DNA of 64,000 nt, from NCBI RefSeq assembly GCF_028858725.1, contig NC_084759.1, positions 141,278,671 to 141,342,670 on the forward strand. The letters run 5' to 3'. Below, one piece after another: positions 48,836 to 62,700 of the stretch (position 1 is the stretch's first letter; each line of letters starts with the position of its first letter). Made by a program: the position numbers and the translations under genes. Source of the stretch: Colius striatus (Eukaryota; Chordata; Aves; Coliiformes; Coliidae). The notes beneath the pieces are model-generated. The model saw only the letters and a program-made list of their open reading frames with translations. It was not told the origin of the DNA and did not search any database.

Positions 48836-51364
48836 ACAGTAGTTTTTCCAAAAAGAAAACAAGTCATATATACATACATATACACACACATAGAGATAGC
48901 TCAGGACTACGTACAACTTCTAGGATGGCAGCAGTAAGGGTATGACAACACAAGATGCCAAAAGAAGCTACTGTGCTTCTCCAGCCCTTTGCTACATAAT
49001 TTGGAGGCCTCTGCTACCCAGATGGCATTTGAGAAAGAGAGAGAGGAGGAGAGAGGGAGGGAGATGTTTTCTTCCTCTTCCAGAAGGTTTGGGTAAAATG
49101 AACTTGCAAGTTCTAGGAGTTGTAAAGTTTTGCGTCCAGTGGCAGCTGATGGCCAAAATCTGAGCAGCAAAGGGCATGGAAGCGGAGAGAACCAGACAGG
49201 CAGAGACAGAAAGACAGACAAATAGACACATAGCGACAGAGATGAATGCCAGTCCCAACTGAGGTGCAGGCTGGATGTTATGTCGTCCTTCCACCGATCC
49301 TTGCTCCCATTGCGGGGGTGTGTGTGTATAGGACTGCGTGACAGGGGCCGACCACTTCAGGCCTTGCACAGGCGAAATGCCCTGGGGCAGATCTGCCTGA
49401 ATAGGGACTGCAGGATTTAAGCCACTGGTTCTCTGCCTTCAGACATATTGATTGAGGGTGGAAATGAACTTGTGAGGTTTAGTGTGGCTGGAGACGAGGG
49501 AGAGGAAAGCAAGGGAGAAAAAGAAGAAAGGCAGGGGGTGGGTTAAAAGGGAGAAGTGCAGGAGAAGGTGAGAGGGAGACTTGAGTATAGACTGTCAGAT
49601 ATTCCAAAGAATGGGAGCAGGAGCCCATGACAAATCATATGAAGCCTCTTGACACCAAAAGCAAGATGACTGAAGGAAAGGCCCCATGCGCCTGGTTTAA
49701 GCCTGAGCTGCTTTACTTCAGAAATAAAAAAGACTAAAGGAGAAATCACTGCACAAGTCTCCAAGTATTCATGGGAGCTGGATGCTCCATTGCATCTCTG
49801 GCCTTACTGTGTCAGTAATCAGCCAAGCTGCAACTCTCTGTCAACTTCCTAGCAGAATTTGTAAACCCTTCCAGAAGCGCAAGATAGAAAGTACTCAGCT
49901 CTCCTGAATATCTGATAGACAAACAACAAACCGCTACCCAGTAGGCCTGGCTACAACAGAACTGACCAACACTTTCTAGGGGAAGCAATACAGCAAGATG
50001 GGCTTTGGGTTTCTCTAACTTTCTTCATAGGGATGCTACTTCCTGGAGCACTTAGGTCCTATGTCTCCCAGATGCCACCACGGATTGCATCATATACAAC
50101 ATTGTCCCTTCCTTTTTTTTGCTCCTTCTGTTCCCTTTCACCTTACAAAAACCACCATTCCATCAACTCTCAAACCAATTGCAATGCTCACTCTTAGAAA
50201 AATGTGTACTGCTATAATAAGAGGGCAACTTATACAGGGAAATAGTCCATTACTTCATAAAAGCCCAAAGTCGTCAATTCCCTATCCCTGACAGTTCTCA
50301 TCTTGTATCCAGGCACATCTGTCTGGCTTATCACATCTGCTCTATTGCATTGCATACCTGTCATGAGTACCTCCTCCTCCTCCTCTGTACCTCCTGCAGT
50401 CTTCACAGACACACTCAGACACACAGGCATGGCCACTGAGTGAAACAAGTGGGATGGATAAAAGTCCAGATGGTTTTGCTCAGTCATCCTCATGCACTCC
50501 CAGACACAGCTGATGAACACAGAGGTACTCCATGCATACATATTCAGAGGCACCAGCAGAAACCCTCGGTGATAGGCTCACAGGTAGGCACAAGCCCTCC
50601 CTCCCTTGACATCCTTTCAAGACAGACAGAATCAAACACACGCCATCCCCACTGTCACTGGTATCTATGTCAGTGCTCTGAAGACACACATGCTCCCACC
50701 TGAACATGCCTCCATAACTCTTACACATGTACACACCATGAGATGCCCACTGCAGCTGGATGAGCCGACCTCCCAGCTGGCCACAGGGACTCATCCACCT
50801 CAGTGGTCACCACTGTTATGAGCATTGCTTTGGTGGCAAATGAAGACTCAGCCACAGGGAATCTTTAGTGTGACACTGGCAACGGAAAGGGTGAAAGAAA
50901 AAGGACCCTATGGACAAGAGAGGTGTTGGCTTTTCTCTCCAACTGAGAGGAAAGAGATTACATTACCAACTTTTCCAGTGACTCAGGGTCTGTTTTTCTT
51001 TCCTCACTTTAGGCACTGTAGCACAGGGCACAAAATAAACTTGATTTTCCCCTTTGATACGGCATGAAAAATAGTAATGAGCAACTTTCTTTGCCCGGAG
51101 GAGGAGACAGCAGGCTGCCAGTCAGCTTCACGGCACTCCAGGCTACATCTGCTGATGTAGAAAGGAATGAAACACAAGCTTGTACCTGGGGCTACTTCTG
51201 AGATAATATATTCCAAATTTGCTGGCTTTTGTTCAACTCCTACGACATTTTTTTTTTCTATTTTAATAATAGATAGTAATAATTTTAACCATTTTAACAT
51301 TTTCTTCTAAGGAATGTAAAGTGTTTTGTAAATGCTAATTACAATGCTTTCTTAACACAGAGAA

Positions 51365-51450
51365 CAATAACAATCTCCAGTTTACAGATGAGGAGACTGA
51401 GATATAAGGATCTAGCCAAAGTCCAAGGAGGACAACGGACAGGCCTTTCC
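51365..51450 (+). mobile_element. MIR SINE remnant
   Basis: CAATCTCCAGTTTACAGATG, AGGAGACTGAGATATAAGGA and CTAGCCAAAGTCCAAGGAGG follow the central MIR consensus (TTTACAGATGAGGAAACTGAGGC ... AACTTGCCCAAGGTCAC). MIR is an old amniote SINE; degraded copies are few in birds. No tRNA-derived head recognised. Confidence 0.65.
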
Positions 51451-54400
51451 TCACAGGTGCCATATATGACATAATTGTCCACCTTATTCCCAGAGTCATT
51501 CTTATTCTTAGCACTTCAAGAGAGTTGACACGTGGTAGATGTGGTCTCTGCCTTGGAAATTATTTTTCCTTAATAGAGAATTAAACAGCACTTCCCTCCC
51601 TCTTCAGTTACTTAAGAAGCATTGAAATGAAAACATGAAATATTTCCAGAGAATTAGAAAAAAAAAAAAATGTTCATTTTGTGGCTAGGAAGTTAACTGT
51701 GTAACACTTACTGAGAAGCAAAGCTCTGAAACTGCATCTTGAAAGTAAGAGAAAGTAAAAGTGAATTTGGCAGGAACTGTGTCACTCTCTGAAGTTTCCA
51801 AAACACCTACCCAGTGCCATTTGCACTTACTCAGTTGTGTGAGGTGCATGTCTGTGTGTCTGTGCTACTGGTTGGGGTGACTTTGGAGATGTTCTCAAGT
51901 TGCAGTAAGCAACTGGGTCTAACATGATGTAAGTGGACTTATCACTTGACCTATCTCCACACATTGGACATGTTTTAAGTGGAAGCTTCCTAAAGTGCTC
52001 AGAAATGCTGAAGGCAGCCTGGGGGCCTACCTCATAAGTACATGCCTTCTCACTGTTTTTGAATGCACACCCATGCTAACAAAAATATGCTGAGCTTGAC
52101 ATGCAAGTGTACACTCACTCACAGGCATGCAGAGGAACATGCATGCATACACGAAGAGTCTCAGATATAAACCCCCGCCCATAAGCAAATCAAACTTGCA
52201 CAGTAAGATAGCCATATTGGCTCAGAAAACACATCCATAGACTCAGTTACATACACAACAACCCATGTGCCTTCATCAACAACCATTCACAACACAAATA
52301 CGCACAAAATACATATGCTTGCATACACACACTCTTTCCCCCATATGGATTCAAGTCTGTACACTCTCCCATGGATTTGTAGCCCATACGCAGGTGTTCA
52401 AACACATTCAGGAACATGTACCACAATCAATGGAGTGCACACACAAAGACCCACCCATGCACACTCACATATATCTTAACGTAGGTTTTGGTCTGTGAAA
52501 TTCCTTTTCAAGAAACAAAAGTAATTGTCAAAAGGAAAAAAAAAACAAAGCATGGAGAACTGCACAAACAGATGCAAGCACATACCTACACTCACACTGT
52601 GGAGCCTATCAGTCAGGGTTCCCACTGCAACTACAGCTATCGTAGGTCAGCACCTGCTGGGTATGCTTCCCCTTGAATGCAGTTGTCTGATGAACCTCAT
52701 CGAGATTTCAGCCTTACATGTCTATGGCCATATGTCAAACTAACCTGTGACAGATGTCTCCATCTTCCCTAACTGATCACAATATAAACTGTCCCTTAGC
52801 TCCAAGAGCAGCACCTTCCAAGACCCTACCACAAATATTCTTCAGCATCTAAAGAGTTGGGCAAAAACATCTTACCTGCACCTGACCAGGCTAAACATCT
52901 CCAATTAGTAGTTTATTGTCATTTTAGGGTTTATTTTTTCATCCTTTTTCAGACTTCAGGTCTCTTGGAACAAGACAAGACAGTGTACAGAAACACAGGG
53001 CAGGGTTTTTTCAAACCCACAAACAGGAAGAAAGCAACAAGCTCCCAAGAAGAAGGGGAAAAGTGTATCTGATAAACTGCCCCACACTGCTTGATGACAA
53101 CTGTCCGTCCAAGATGGGCTGCTACTTCCAAAGCCCATTTGCTACAGATGTAACATATCAAGTGCTGCTAGCAGGAAGGGAATCCGACAGGACAAACCAA
53201 CATACAAAACATTCTCTTATTCAATAAGGGTTATAAGTGCAAAGGGATTTCAGAACATTTCAGAACAAACTCCGTCCATAGCTGCCGCTCATTTATCAGT
53301 GCATCAAAAGTTTGTGCAAGTTTTTAGTAACAAACATCAGAAACTAGTAGCAAAGGACTTGCCTAGATAAAAAGAGAAGATTTAAACATGCCAAGTAACA
53401 AAAAGACGTGTGCAGAAATCTCTAAAAACTGTATAGAAGGAAAGGATTCTTTAGAGGAAACAGAGGGACCATCAGGCAATGCTTTTCATAATCCTTACTA
53501 AAAAATTCAGGGCCACTCCTGCTGCCTCCTCAACTAAGACAGGTGAAGGCTTTTTGGACAGAGGTACACCTTTATTTTTCATAGACTTCTGTAACAACAT
53601 AAAAAAAAGGATTCTGGGCTTTGACTGACATGAACTTGACTTTACATAGAGAGTGGAAAAGAGAGCCTTGTCAGTGACAACTAAGCACACCAGTATGGAT
53701 AGCTCTGGAGACTGAAAATCAGAACAATTAGCAGCAGCGTGACCTTCTCAACAACTTGCTGAGTGTGATTTATCCTGCTTAAATTTAGTCTCTGAGAGCT
53801 GAGTGTCTAGACAAACCAAACAAACCTAGACACTCACCAGTCACTGGATGGGCACCCTCAAAGAGCAATTCATTTCCCCTGTCACAGACATGTATAGAAA
53901 GGCACCAGTTGGCCTGGGGAGTTGTGCACTTCCCTCTGCTAATAGTAACTGGAGGTCTGAGTGACTATCTTCCTCTCAGATGGCTAAAGTTTAGGTATAC
54001 CAAAGCATCTTAACTCATGATGTAAAAAGTTCAGTAATACATAGGAAATTACTGTGAATTTCTTCAAAAAGATCTATTAGGTTTTCCCTTCAGCACAGAG
54101 TTTCTGACTATAACAGACCTAAATTTATTTCTCAAAACACAAGGATCTATCCCCTTTCTGCTTGGAAGTCTTGTATGGATTCAAATACATCACTCAGGAG
54201 AGTCTTGTTGATGTCTAGTATAATTAATCTCCAGTTACCTGTACTTATTTCTTCAATCATCATGCACAGTTCAGTTTCTATGGATGAGAACTGAACTTTT
54301 CCACAATCTGAAAGTTATTGCTAGATACCACACCTAGCTTTCTTATGATGTGTGGCATAAAAAAGGCTTTTATTTCATTCTTTAAAATTAGCAACTTCAG

Positions 54401-55843
54401 CCCACCAATCATTGTAACTTCTCTCTACAAAGTTAGACCAATCTTAATATCTCTCTAGTAAAAGGGTAACAAAATTGTTCACTACATTTGGAGAGAAATG
54501 TTGTAAACACTTTTTTTGTGTCCAGAAAGTAGGACAACTAGAGGTGTAAAATAAAAGTTCATTTTCAGTTAGAAACTATTTTTCTCTCAAAAGACAAAGA
54601 AAATAGACTAGTGTGAAATAAAATACTTCATTTACTCTAAGCAAAAAAATATTACAACTTGGAGAAATGTTCCTGTTTCAGAATTTAAAAAAAAGAAACT
54701 GAACAGAAATTAAACTGGAATCAAGATATGAAAACATTTTGTTTGGAAAGTTCCAAGTAAGGCATTTTGATTTTTTTCAAAACTTTGCCTACATTTTCCC
54801 CCTAAGCTATGCTGTCACTTTTTTTGCTTGTGCTGGATTGCCTCCACACTACACAACAATTCCAAGCTGGAATGTTTATTCCACAGCCACACAATTTTAC
54901 AAATTGATGATTGATTTGCTCTCCATTAACATCATTACAAAAAATATATTTCCATCTTTCTATTTTTCTGGCCTCACTAAGCTGTATTTTTCAGTGCAAA
55001 TTTTATCCGCACTCACAAACCCAGTGAGTCCTTTGTAGTCTTTCTTTTGGGAGTCTGTGTGTTTCCTGCCTGTCCTTTGTCTATTTATCCTGTAATTCTA
55101 TATCCATCCACCCCCAAAAAAAGACAGCGGAAGAAGTTTTCCTGATGTGTTTATTCCTTGTAACACCACCTACTCATTTCAGTCTCTGTAGTTCACTCAG
55201 TCCTTCACCTGTCTGCTGAGGTGGGCACAAGTGGGACCAGTCACTGTCAATTGTGCTAGTAGAATTCATGAGATGAAGGGAATTGGGTTTAAACCCCCAA
55301 AAAATTGGTTTAAACTCTGGCACTTTGTTTTTGTTTGGCCTTTCTGTTTTGTTTTTATTTTATCTACCTTTTTTGTGAATTAGAAACTGAACATGAAGAG
55401 TGTGTTCCTCTAAACAGAAATTATTTGGTCTTTGTTTCTTTTGGAAGAAGCCTGGGTGAGGAGGCACAAGGAGGATTCCTGGTTTGGTTCCCGCAGTTCC
55501 ACCTCGAAAGAACTGACCTTTAGATCTCTGTGGGGTGGAGAGTATTGAACCGCCATGGTAAGCAAAGCATAACACTGGGTAGACCAAAGTGCTGGCCTGA
55601 GACTATTCTAGCAGCTTCACATGGCACTAATAGCTTTTTCACTTACACTCCACGTTTCCCATCACTTTTCCTGCTATACAGTTTAATTCATGCCAGGCGG
55701 ATTATGAAGGGAAGAAAATGATGCAACAGTCAAAAAGTCCTTTAAGTCGTTCCAAAAATTAAAAAAGAGTAAAAAGGAAACAAAACAAACAAATAGAAAA
55801 AAAAAGTTTCAAAACTAAACAAAAAGCTCTGAAAACAAACTCA

Positions 55844-56715
<872 letters not shown>

Positions 56716-59700
56716 CTACATAAGGAAGGGGCAGGCAGGATGGGGATTAAAAAGGAATGTTAGACAGACAAAAACAGTTCAAAATTACCATTAGAATTAC
56801 TGCCCTGATACCTCAGGAGGTTTTCGTCTTAAGTCTACTTGTTGCGTCTTGAGCTGTAGCCCAGTCCTGGGATCCCTGACCTACACGAGCAGCCTCTACC
56901 CAGCTAATGTGATCCCAGGGCAGCCACCCCTCCCTTCCAACTCTGGGATGGGGGCAAGGTGAAAAGAAGCCATGTGGATTGCGTTGAACATGGCTGCTCA
57001 CAGGAGTAGAGCTTGCAGGACCAGCTCCTCCAGATATCTCCGGTTTCTAGCAACACAGCATCCTCCCCCATTTGGTTTAGATTTGGCTGGGGGAAGAGTA
57101 CTGCAATAACATCATATGGTTCTCTCAAACAACGGCTCCCCTTCTGCCAGTGTGAATATCAATCCACCACGTCCACGTTCCAGACGTAATGCTCTGTGCT
57201 GGTGCTGGGAACAGCCGGCTGCTGTGTCACGATGGAGCAGAGGGCACAGCTAAAAGTTAGAGATGTACTATTTAAACTTTACTGGTTGTCACCTTTATCT
57301 TTACCCAGCCGCAATGAATATTTGCAGCCTAATAGTTTCTATTAGTAATGCTTTAGTTCCTGCCGTAAAGCTACGGAGTAGGACAGGCATTTCTGTTCTT
57401 CTGAAAGCACATCTGCACCACAAAATGAGGGCTTGAATGTAGCACATACTGGTGCATCCTACCAGGAAGGGATAAAAATGCAAAGTTGGCTTAAGTATGT
57501 GCTCAGAGGGAGACCTGCTGCCCACTCATGCTGAAGGTACTGCCATAGCATTACTGCCACATTAGTAGTGTAGGACAAGCTATGACAGATCCACTAGCAT
57601 GTGCTAAATTCACACCCGCCCTTGGCTGTAAAGAATCACTTCAGGGGCTATCTCATGCATCTTGTCCTAAGCAGAGCTCAGGAGATGCTAATCAGCACTG
57701 CTTACTGCCCCTATCCTGCATGACTTTTGGCTGGATAGGCCATAGGGATAACAGGATCCTTTTGAAAAAAAGGTTCTGCTCAGCCCAGAAATGAGCCTCT
57801 GTATATAAATTTCCCATCCAAGTCAATGTCAAGAGCAAAGAAGATTTATCTTGGCTCACTGAACACCTGTGCCAACCTCTTCCCTTGTTCTGGAGTCTTA
57901 AAAGGAGACAAACATACAAAATCCTCCATACTCCTTTTATGTGTTTGGTTTTGTGAGCATGGGCTAATCTGACCTCCCCGTTTCCCAGCTGCAGCATGTC
58001 TCCACTGAGACTGAACCCAAGTTGCACTGTGACTGCTATTCTTAGCCAGAGAGTCAGGTCATGGGTAAAGTGTGAGTCTGTGTTCCCAGGCAGTGTTGCA
58101 GAAAGCAAAAAGAAGTGTGTGTGGGGGGGGAGTATCCCAGCACTGGCATGGCATAAGCCAGGCTTGGGAACCTGAAATACTGGGATTCAATCATCACATG
58201 GAGTAGGCACTGGCAAAAAATGTCTTTTTAAATACTGAAACACTGCCTCCAGGATGCTTTGAGACTCACAGTTATAAACCGCATTATGCTTGGGGCAGGA
58301 AAAATAAAGAAAAAGATGAAGCAGAGAAAGCCACTGCCCAGCTGGTTCCACGCCAGTGAAGAGAGCTGTTAGAGTGGACTTTGAAATCTTCTCCTCAAAA
58401 CCAGAAAAAAACCCCCTTTATTCTGCAGCCTGAGAGAGGCAACACTGAGCAGATCTACACTGGGAGGAGTAATCATCCCATGGCTACACATTGCTACACA
58501 ATTAGCTACAACAGGGAAGAAGGAAACAGGAGCAAAAGCAAATTCAGAGAATATTATTATTCAGCATCCAGCCTAGAAAATACACAACAAATATTAGAAT
58601 GAATTCAGTGGTGATGTCCAGCATCGTTAGCAACCAGATGGACCTGGAATAAAACTGTAATTAGGCTTCACCAAGAGGAAGGGGAGGGAGAGAACAGCAC
58701 ATTAAATTGTAGAGACAAACGCATTTTGAATAAATAAAGGACAGACACAGATCATACAGAGCAGCAAAAAGTGCCTTTGCAGCCTGATGTGACCTTGGCA
58801 GACAGCACGTTTTCAAGATCAAAGAGAACGGAGTGGAAGACAACAAACCCAATCCTCCTGCCCCTGTTCACGTGCACAGTCCTGCTGAAGGCAACGGCAC
58901 TGCTCACGTGCCAAATGAATGCACGTGTTCAACAACACTGCTATCTTCCATTTCCTTCTCAAATTGCAGTTGAGGAACTATTAGGGATTTCAGCAGAAAC
59001 CCAAACAACTCCAAAAAACCAGAGTTTGGTTTTGGGCAGCTGCAAGGGTGAAGATCCAAAAGATGTCGTTCAAGGTTTGCCCATGAAAATGATGACTGTT
59101 TTAGAATCCATGGTGATACATAGGTGGTTATTTTTACTATGATTGACTGGAATCATACTACTTTATAACCAAATTCACAATTTCTTTTTACTGAGCATTC
59201 TTCTTACATAGAGCCCAATAGCCATTCCTGCTGGTAAAACACCATTTGCTATTGGTACAAAACCCAGGTGACAAGTAGCATCAAATCCTGTCCTCAGATG
59301 ACCACTGAAGCCAGTGAATTAAATTTTGCTCCCAATTGCAGTAATGCTATCTCACTGGAAGCAGTGACACAGTTGGCACATCTCAGGAGAGATTCAGGAC
59401 TGGAAAGAAAGGGTCCTATTTTTCTCGCCATCACAAATAGCTGCTTTGGACCTCTGTAACACCACAGCCAATCCGGAGTCACTCTGCAAACTTGGCCGTG
59501 TTACTTCAGATTTACAGCGCAAGCTCTTTCTCCGAGGATGTGCTGCTGAGTCTCATCAGCCAGCTCCTTGCCTGAAAGTCAAGGGCTGGTCTGCTCTGGG
59601 ATCACAGAAAAAGCATTACTGTGATCTGTTATTGTGTTGCTGCAAGGTGGACTCAGAGAGCTTTTCTCTTCCTCCCGTACCTCTTGGATAAGTGATAGAG

Positions 59701-62700
59701 AGGAACCGTGGAGATTAATGCAGTTTTACTCAACCCCACATCCAATATGGCAGCGTTGAATTAAGGAAACATGAATTTTAAAACCTTCCCTTCCTCCTCA
59801 CCTGCTCCCTCTGTCTTTCAAACAGAAGGATGAAAAATAGAAAGATATTATTCACAGTAAGAGAACTCAAGGAAAACAGAGAACATAGATGCTTCATTTG
59901 TGTGCAAGGTAGTGGAATCCTTCCTTAAAAAGCCATTCTCCTTAGAGACATTTACCTAGGAATGGCCATGTTACTTAGCTTTGGATCAGACCTCATGATC
60001 TTGTCAGGAGTTATGAGTGAACTACATCCCTTTGGGACTTGTCTCTTGTGACCTCAAAGTACCTCTTCAAGCCACATTTCTCACTGGAGTGTACCAGGGT
60101 GGCTAACAAAAGACAAGCCAAGTGAAGGAAGGACTTTCATTCTAATAAAGAGGTTGTATTTCCAAAATATTTTTCCCACCAGAAAGTTCTGTATACTTTT
60201 CCCAAGAGGGAGGAGGTCTGACTGGAAATGAATCGATGGCACTGTTTGTTTTTGCAGTACAGGAATTTAGAGTGTAATACCATGTTTTACCCTTAAAGGG
60301 AGACGCTTGACCCTGATTTAAGCTATTTGGTTGCATGCCACATAATGGCAGCCTTAGGGGTTTACTGGGGAATGGTAGTCACCCTCTCTTGTGGGATGTC
60401 TTTGCAGATCCATGAAGCTTTTGGGGAGAAAGGAGGACAGAAAGAGACCAGGAGGATTGGACTGAATATTCAGGAAGCATGAAATATCCCCACCATTAGA
60501 GCACATTTTTTTCCCCCATTTTTTAAAATTTCCCCAAAGGTAGCCAAGAATAGTGGTTTGTCACATGATCAATAAGTTAATGAAAGGCTGAGCATAAATA
60601 TACAGTAGCTGATTGGAATGGAATCTCACTTGTGCAAGGGGAGCAGACATTGTAGCATTTCAGAATGAGTATGCCAATCATTTTTAGGTTTCCTAATTGC
60701 TGAGATTAGCTATCAGAGAAACTAGTGTTTGTTTTGGTACTCGTGGAGCCATTGAAACTTCTGGAAACCACTTCTTTCACCATTTTTTTTTTTTTTTTGT
60801 GAAAATGAGATCCTGAATGCTGTATCTAAGAAGCCTCATTAACAGCAGGGAAACCTGAACACTGTAGTCTACCTGAAGATCTGATCTCAGTCACCTGGGG
60901 CCCGTAACAGGAACTTGTGCTAGCTGGAGAGCTATTTACACTGAAGCACATATATCGTTGGGGGAAGGGTGCTGTTGAGTACTAACTGGGTTTTCAGCAT
61001 CCAACCCTGGGGTAGCTGCAGGGTCACTTGTGTGGTAGTTGATGTGCAATTATTTATCTGCTTAGTCCCAAGTTTTCATTTCTGTCTTTTATGAGGTGAC
61101 TGGCAAAATTTAATAAACCCCTCTGAGAGAAAACACTTTAAAGATGAAGAGCACAGCAAGGGTCAAGGCTATTCACTGGGTGAGATCTGAGTGTAGGTCA
61201 GATGGTCCCCAGTGGAAGAAGATGCTGCAACATCATAGGAAAAAAGGGAAAGATATACATGCATGTATGTATGCATGAACACAGAAATTAAGTACTGAGG
61301 AAGAGAAACTAAGAGGTATAGGTAACTACACAGCCTATAAGGAAAGCAAACTACAGGAGAATCTTGCTACCACTTATCTGAAATAAATTTGCATGTTAAA
61401 ACAACAAAACAAAACTTCGATCTTAAGCTGGAAAGAGTATATAGGAAAGAGAGAAAGGGATTGATATCGTGATATTCAGTGTGATTGTTTAGCAAAAATT
61501 TCCTGCTGCTTGTAAGGGGAACCAAAGCAGGCTTTGCTGAGGATTTGCAAAATGAGATGAACAGCTAGTTTGGTTGATGGTTGCTCAGTATGTGAATTAA
61601 TTCCTGAAAAGGCTGCAGGCTATTTAGAGCTGTGAGAGTCAGTTCTCAGACTTCATTAAAAGACGTTTTCCCTGAAAATACTTTTGCAAAAGGGACAGTT
61701 TCAGTGGAAAACAGTATCAAATCAAATAACATTTACACAGTACTGTGACTCTTTGTATACCTTGTCACAGCAGATTTGAGTGATTCACATGTATCCTCAA
61801 CAATCTTACAAAGCTACTACAGCTCCTGACACCAAATGGGGATTTGTGTCAGATGTCAATTCTCTTATACTAAGGTACCATTTAGCCATAATAGTAATCA
61901 GGAAAATTAGCAGAACCTAACAGAGAAGAAAAAAAACAGTGGAGGATGCAGCTGCTTGGAGCTCCTGAAAGGCTGCAGGAAAACAGCATATATTTACATA
62001 CTATCTATCAGCTCTCATCCATTGATGGGTTGATTCTGAGACCCAGACTCTCTGCAGTTCACCTACCAGTTGTTGCACGGCTGCAGGGAATTGCACAAGT
62101 TTCCTCTCTACTCCACCCAATCTTTCCACAGACAGGGAGTGTGGAGCTTTTCAGCTCCCCAAACTATCCTAAAGGTCTGGTTGGTTCTGAAGAAGCCTCC
62201 TGTCTTTCTCTGCTTATTCCAAAGGAAAACAGGACCAACTTGTAGACCAAGACAGGTGCTCAATAACTTTGTTAGTTTCCTTTATCCTCTCACTCAGTTT
62301 CGTGCTGTGTCTCACAACAAGGATGTAGCTGAAAGCAGACAGGAGTCCCTTGGAGTCTGAGGCCCTGCCTGGACATACTGGACTCTCTGCTTGGCAGAAA
62401 CTAAGGAGTTGGTGGACTTGAATGGCTCTATTATCTGAAAAAAGACCTCAAATGTTAATTTCTAGGTCACTAGTATAAAACAGGGATATCTTGTTACTGG
62501 TTAATATCAGCCACTTCCCAATTAGTTTAAGAGCCTATAGATCCTAAAGCAAAGTACAGGTCCCCACCTATGCTTCCAGTGGACAAACATCTCCAACACA
62601 GGAAAAAAAGAGACAAAACTCATTGCTGGAACAAAGGTCCCCAAGTCATCATTTAGCAGACTTACACATTTACAGAGACTGAATGCAATTTCTTGTGTCA

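Noticed and set aside
52027..52700. CA-rich stretch with many short frames as a gene
   Set aside because: Repeated CACA/ACAT words give Thr-His-rich frames on both strands with no splice context; it is simple-sequence-like intron.
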